From Novosphingobium sp. CECT 9465 (GTDB taxonomy: Bacteria; Pseudomonadota; Alphaproteobacteria; Sphingomonadales; Sphingomonadaceae), in the NCBI RefSeq assembly GCF_920987055.1, contig NZ_CAKLBX010000001.1, positions 2,714,501 through 2,778,500 on the forward strand: a stretch of 64,000 nucleotides of DNA, in the 5' to 3' direction. The notes beneath the pieces were generated by a model. The model did no database searches. It had not been told where the DNA came from and saw nothing but the letters and a program-made list of their open reading frames with translations. Shown here piece by piece: positions 61,051 through 64,000 of this stretch. The stretch's first letter is position 1; each line of letters begins with the position of its first letter. Position numbers and translations under genes: made by a program.

Positions 61051-62366
61051 ACATTCTTGAACGCGCGTTGGACGATTACGCGCTGGCACAGCCCGATTTC
61101 ACCCCGCCGCGCTTTGGCCTGCTGGCTGCATGCGACGGCGGGATGCTGGAAGTGTCCGGCCTGTCCGTGCCCATCGGCACGCAATGCCGCATCGCGCACG
61201 GATCGGGATCGCTGACCGCCGAGACCATCGGTTTCCGCAACGGTCGCACATTGATGATGCTGCTCGGCGATCCGGTGCTGCTGCGCCCCGGCGCAAAAGT
61301 GCGTCCCGAAGGCCGCCCCGGCTTGCTGCCGGTGGGCGAGGCGTTCCTTGGCCGCGCCATCGATGGCGAGGGCAAGCCGATAGACGGGCTTGGCGCGATC
61401 CATCACCGCAAGGAATGGCCTGCGGGCGGGGTGCGCTCGGCAGCGCTGGACCGCTCCCCCGTGCGCGAACGCTTCGATACCGGGGTGCGCGCGCTGAATG
61501 CGCTGACCGCGTTCGGCATCGGGCAGCGCATCGGCATCATGGCGGGATCGGGCGTGGGCAAATCGGTGCTGCTCGACATGATCGCGCATGGGGCCGAGGC
61601 CGAAGTGGTGATCGTTGGCCTGATTGGTGAGCGCGCGCGCGAGGTTTCGGATTTTGTCGAACGGCACATGCACGGGGCCAAGCGTGATCGCTCCGTTATC
61701 GTGGCCGTGCCTGCCGATCATGCGCCGAACTTGCGCATCCGGGGCGCGATGCTGGCGACGAGCCTTGCCGAATACTTCCGCGCACAGGGCAAGCGGGTGC
61801 TGCTGATCATGGACAGCCTGACGCGCGTGGCCCACGCCGGGCGCGAAATAGCGCTGCTGCTAGGTGAACCCGGCGCAGCGCGCGGCTATCCGCCATCGTC
61901 ATTGGCCACGATTACCAAGCTGGTGGAGCGAGCAGGCAATTCGGCGCAAAGCGGCGGTTCGGTGACGGGCCTCTACACCGTGCTGGCCGATGGCGACAAT
62001 CAGGATGATCCGGTGGTCGATACCGCGCGGTCGATCCTGGACGGGCACATCGTGCTGTCGCGCGATCTGGCGCAGCGCGGGCAATATCCCGCCATCGATA
62101 TTGCGGCCTCGCTCAGCCGCGTGATGAATGACATTACCGCGCCTGATCATCAAACCGCCGCGCGCACTTTCCGCGCGCTGGTGGCGAGTTACGAGGCGAA
62201 CCGCGATCTGGTGCTGATGGGCGCCTATCGCAGCGGGGCCGATCCGCAACTGGACCGAGCCATCGTGATGCACGAAGCCTTGAGCGGCTTCATCAGCCAG
62301 CCGCAGCGCGAGATCGTGCCGATGGATGATTCCACCGCCGCGCTCATCCGGCTGATGGGCGGATGA
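61044..62366 (+). CDS. fliI: Flagellum-specific export ATPase FliI
   Basis: 440 residues. Walker A is GSGVGKSVLLD, Walker B LLIMDSLTR, with GAARGYPPSSLATITKLVER downstream, typical of F1-beta-like type III ATPases. It powers unfolding and entry of export substrates. It starts at GTG 61044, overlapping fliH by seven bases; the longer frame upstream lies inside fliH. Confidence 0.97.
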   Translation: MLNILERALDDYALAQPDFTPPRFGLLAACDGGMLEVSGLSVPIGTQCRIAHGSGSLTAETIGFRNGRTLMMLLGDPVLLRPGAKVRPEGRPGLLPVGEAFLGRAIDGEGKPIDGLGAIHHRKEWPAGGVRSAALDRSPVRERFDTGVRALNALTAFGIGQRIGIMAGSGVGKSVLLDMIAHGAEAEVVIVGLIGERAREVSDFVERHMHGAKRDRSVIVAVPADHAPNLRIRGAMLATSLAEYFRAQGKRVLLIMDSLTRVAHAGREIALLLGEPGAARGYPPSSLATITKLVERAGNSAQSGGSVTGLYTVLADGDNQDDPVVDTARSILDGHIVLSRDLAQRGQYPAIDIAASLSRVMNDITAPDHQTAARTFRALVASYEANRDLVLMGAYRSGADPQLDRAIVMHEALSGFISQPQREIVPMDDSTAALIRLMGG

Positions 62367-62794
62367 AGGCCGAGCGCGCCCGGCTTGCGCGGCTGAAACG
62401 GCTTGAACGCATCCGCGACATTGCGCGGCGCACCGCGCTTGCCGAAGCGGGCAAGGCCGAGGGCACACTGGCGCAGTTGCAGGGACTGGTCGAGCGCACG
62501 ACACGCCTTTCCGCCGAATATTCAGCCCGGACGGAAATGCCCGATGCCCATGCATTGCAGCAATTGCGGCACTTCGTGGCGGGGCTTGACCGGATCACCA
62601 CCGGCACTCGCGCCGATGCTGCCAACGCCAAAGTGGTTGCCGATGCCAAGGCGCAGGAAGCCGCAGCAGCCGAACGCCGCCGCGCCGCGGTGGAAGAACG
62701 CGCCGCTGCGCAAGCCCGCCTGATCGCACAGAAAATCGCCGGTGCAACAACACCGCTCAGCGCTCGCAAGGCAACTGGCACGGGTCTTGAATAG
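62363..62794 (+). CDS. fliJ: Flagellar export protein FliJ-like
   Basis: 143 residues, almost entirely alpha-helical coiled coil (RLARLKRLERIRDIARRTAL, then AAERRRAAVEERAAAQARLI). Position directly after fliI with a four-base overlap, length and helical pattern identify FliJ, the stalk that couples FliI to FlhA. Sequence alone would not be diagnostic. Confidence 0.8.
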   Translation: MKAERARLARLKRLERIRDIARRTALAEAGKAEGTLAQLQGLVERTTRLSAEYSARTEMPDAHALQQLRHFVAGLDRITTGTRADAANAKVVADAKAQEAAAAERRRAAVEERAAAQARLIAQKIAGATTPLSARKATGTGLE

Positions 62795-62828
62795 ACAAGG
62801 TTAACGCCCACGCGACGGAGCCTTGCCG

Positions 62829-64000
62829 ATGTTCGATCCTGCTGCCCTTGCCCTGCCCACCGCTCCGTTTTCTACCGTTATGCCCAATGCGCTTGTTACG
62901 GAAAACCCCGGCGCCCAAGGCGCATCGGCGGAATTGGCGGCAGCGGGCGCGTTCGATGCGCTGCTGACGCTTCAAGCAGCGCAATCCCCTGTTCCATCGG
63001 CAATGACCGAACTGACGGCAACCGCCTTGCCGCAAACCGGCAAGACTTTGCCGGATGCGGCAAGGCCGGTTGCCGCCCTTGCCGGTCTGGCGAACCAGCC
63101 GGTCGATGACGGTCTTGCCGAGAGCAGTACGGCCCAGCCGGAGTTGTCCGCCGTCCCCCTGGGAGTAACCCTGCCCGATCCCGCGCTGATCGCATCCATT
63201 TTCGCCGCTCCCGAACGGCTTGCTCCACTGCCACTCGCAACCACACGGCCCGGCTCGACCGTCAGGCTGGCCGAACAGGCTGACGCTGCCCGGCCCGCCT
63301 TGCCGAACCCTGAAGCGCTGCAACGCCCCGCCATTGCTCAAGCCGCGCTCGCGTCAGCGGTATCGGTGGCTCAGGCGGCAGAGATCGAGCTTGCGCCGGC
63401 AGATGTGGCATTCGTGCGCGAAGAGCCTGCGGAGGAAAACACCGAGATCGCGGCAGCGCGTCTTTCGACTACCGCCAGCAACGCCCTGAACAGCCGCAGT
63501 GTGCGCCCGGTGGCTCCGTCCCGCGCAGGCCCCGCAGGACAGGAGGCGGTGGCTCCATCACCGGAGCCAGCACCAGCGGCCAACGCCACAGCGCGCGTCG
63601 CCGCTGCACTTGATCAGGCCGACAAGACACCGTTCGTGCCAGAGACCGCGCACGACATTGCCGCACCGCTGCCCCAGCGTGGCACGGGCGACTTGGCGCC
63701 GCAGCAGGATTCGGCGCCGGTGAGCCGCGCAGAACAAAGGCCTGAACGGATCGACTTCGCCACCCTGGTCGACACGCTCAACCGTGCGCGCGAGGAGGCA
63801 TCGCCGAACGCCGTCCGCATTTCTATGACGCATAGCGATTTCGGACGCGTTTCGATGCGCTTCGAACAGGATGACGGCGGCCTTGCAGTGGCGATGAGCA
63901 GCGCTGATCCCGGATTTGCCCGCGCCGTCACCGCATCAAACGAGGCGGCATCCGCCCAGACATCTGCGGACACGCCGCGCGGTCAGTCATCGCAGGCCAG
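62829..64000 (+). CDS. fliK: Hook-length control protein FliK (3' end outside window)
   Basis: 390 codons are visible and the frame is still open at the right edge. Most is Pro/Ala-rich, low-complexity and lacks cysteine, as in the molecular-ruler part of FliK. The last 100 residues approach the Flg_hook domain: FATLVDTLNRAREEASPNAV, RISMTHSDFGRVSMRFEQDD and GGLAVAMSSADPGFARAV. It measures hook length and switches export to filament proteins. The ATG follows ACGGAG; 34 bases separate it from fliJ. Confidence 0.85.
   Translation, partial: MFDPAALALPTAPFSTVMPNALVTENPGAQGASAELAAAGAFDALLTLQAAQSPVPSAMTELTATALPQTGKTLPDAARPVAALAGLANQPVDDGLAESSTAQPELSAVPLGVTLPDPALIASIFAAPERLAPLPLATTRPGSTVRLAEQADAARPALPNPEALQRPAIAQAALASAVSVAQAAEIELAPADVAFVREEPAEENTEIAAARLSTTASNALNSRSVRPVAPSRAGPAGQEAVAPSPEPAPAANATARVAAALDQADKTPFVPETAHDIAAPLPQRGTGDLAPQQDSAPVSRAEQRPERIDFATLVDTLNRAREEASPNAVRISMTHSDFGRVSMRFEQDDGGLAVAMSSADPGFARAVTASNEAASAQTSADTPRGQSSQA

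Noticed and set aside
62776..62792. Sigma-54 promoter TGGCACG-GGTC-TTGAA ahead of fliK
   Set aside because: The -24 box is perfect but the -12 box lacks the essential GC, and it lies within the fliJ coding end.
1..64000. CRISPR arrays, prophage structural genes or ribosomal RNA
   Set aside because: None seen: no regularly spaced repeats, no capsid, terminase or tail genes, and no rRNA signatures in the window.

Overview
The window is GC-rich, densely coded chromosomal DNA from an alphaproteobacterium, most likely a sphingomonad (Novosphingobium-like). This rests on gene content: a ChpT phosphotransferase of the CtrA pathway, a sigma-54 flagellar system with a FlbD-like activator, a tig/clpP/clpX block, a pyrB/pseudo-pyrC pair and a ParA/SPOR cassette. 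No ribosomal RNA or species marker is present, so the genus is an inference.

Layout. 1-1806: an NDP-forming acyl-CoA synthetase cut by the window edge, a DUF2218 protein and tRNA-Gly. 1807-6725: an accessory insert behind the tRNA, with a scrap of a type III restriction (Res) gene, a 1297-residue SIR2-STAND-TPR protein that looks like an intact antiphage effector, and decayed sequence. 6726-11519: a TetR regulator facing a cluster of four NTF2/SnoaL-like proteins, a glutathione transferase, a 25-codon scar of a short-chain dehydrogenase and a cytochrome P450. 11670-22529: core genes (JAMM peptidase, ChpT, amidase, RNase P RNA, CDF transporter, fasciclin protein, ClpX, ClpP, amidase-signature enzyme, trigger factor, tRNA-Leu). 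22661-25425: small exported proteins and an uncharacterised gene split by a 1000-bp IS5-family element that carries its own small membrane-protein ORF. 25520-37013: SppA, PyrB and a catalytically degenerate PyrC, a ParA/SPOR operon, a Sel1-SPOR protein, DUF418, a phospholipase D-like protein and an L,D-transpeptidase.

37153 to the end is a flagellar cluster. One minus-strand set reads from a MotA-like/MotB-like pair through flgA, flgM, flgN and a lytic transglycosylase to flhA and fliA. A plus-strand set reads flgBCDEFGHIJKL, motA, motB. Then come a diguanylate cyclase, fliC, a sigma-54 activator and fliEFGHIJK, with fliK cut by the window edge. Near-consensus sigma-54 promoters precede flgB and the transglycosylase-flhA-fliA unit, and a shared TTAA-N15-GCCG(G/T)TCTT element precedes flgM and fliC as expected for FliA. 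This suggests a cascade in which the activator plus sigma-54 makes the basal body and hook, then FliA, held by FlgM, makes filament. The hook parts are small: a FlgD with only the N-terminal region, a 275-residue FlgE, a cysteine-free FlgH and a FlgJ without a muramidase.

The observations most worth following are the SIR2-STAND protein beside tRNA-Gly, the exact in-frame IS interruption of a gene whose product ends in an SSB-like DDIPF tail, the passenger ORF inside that IS, and the extra miniature MotA/MotB-like pair.
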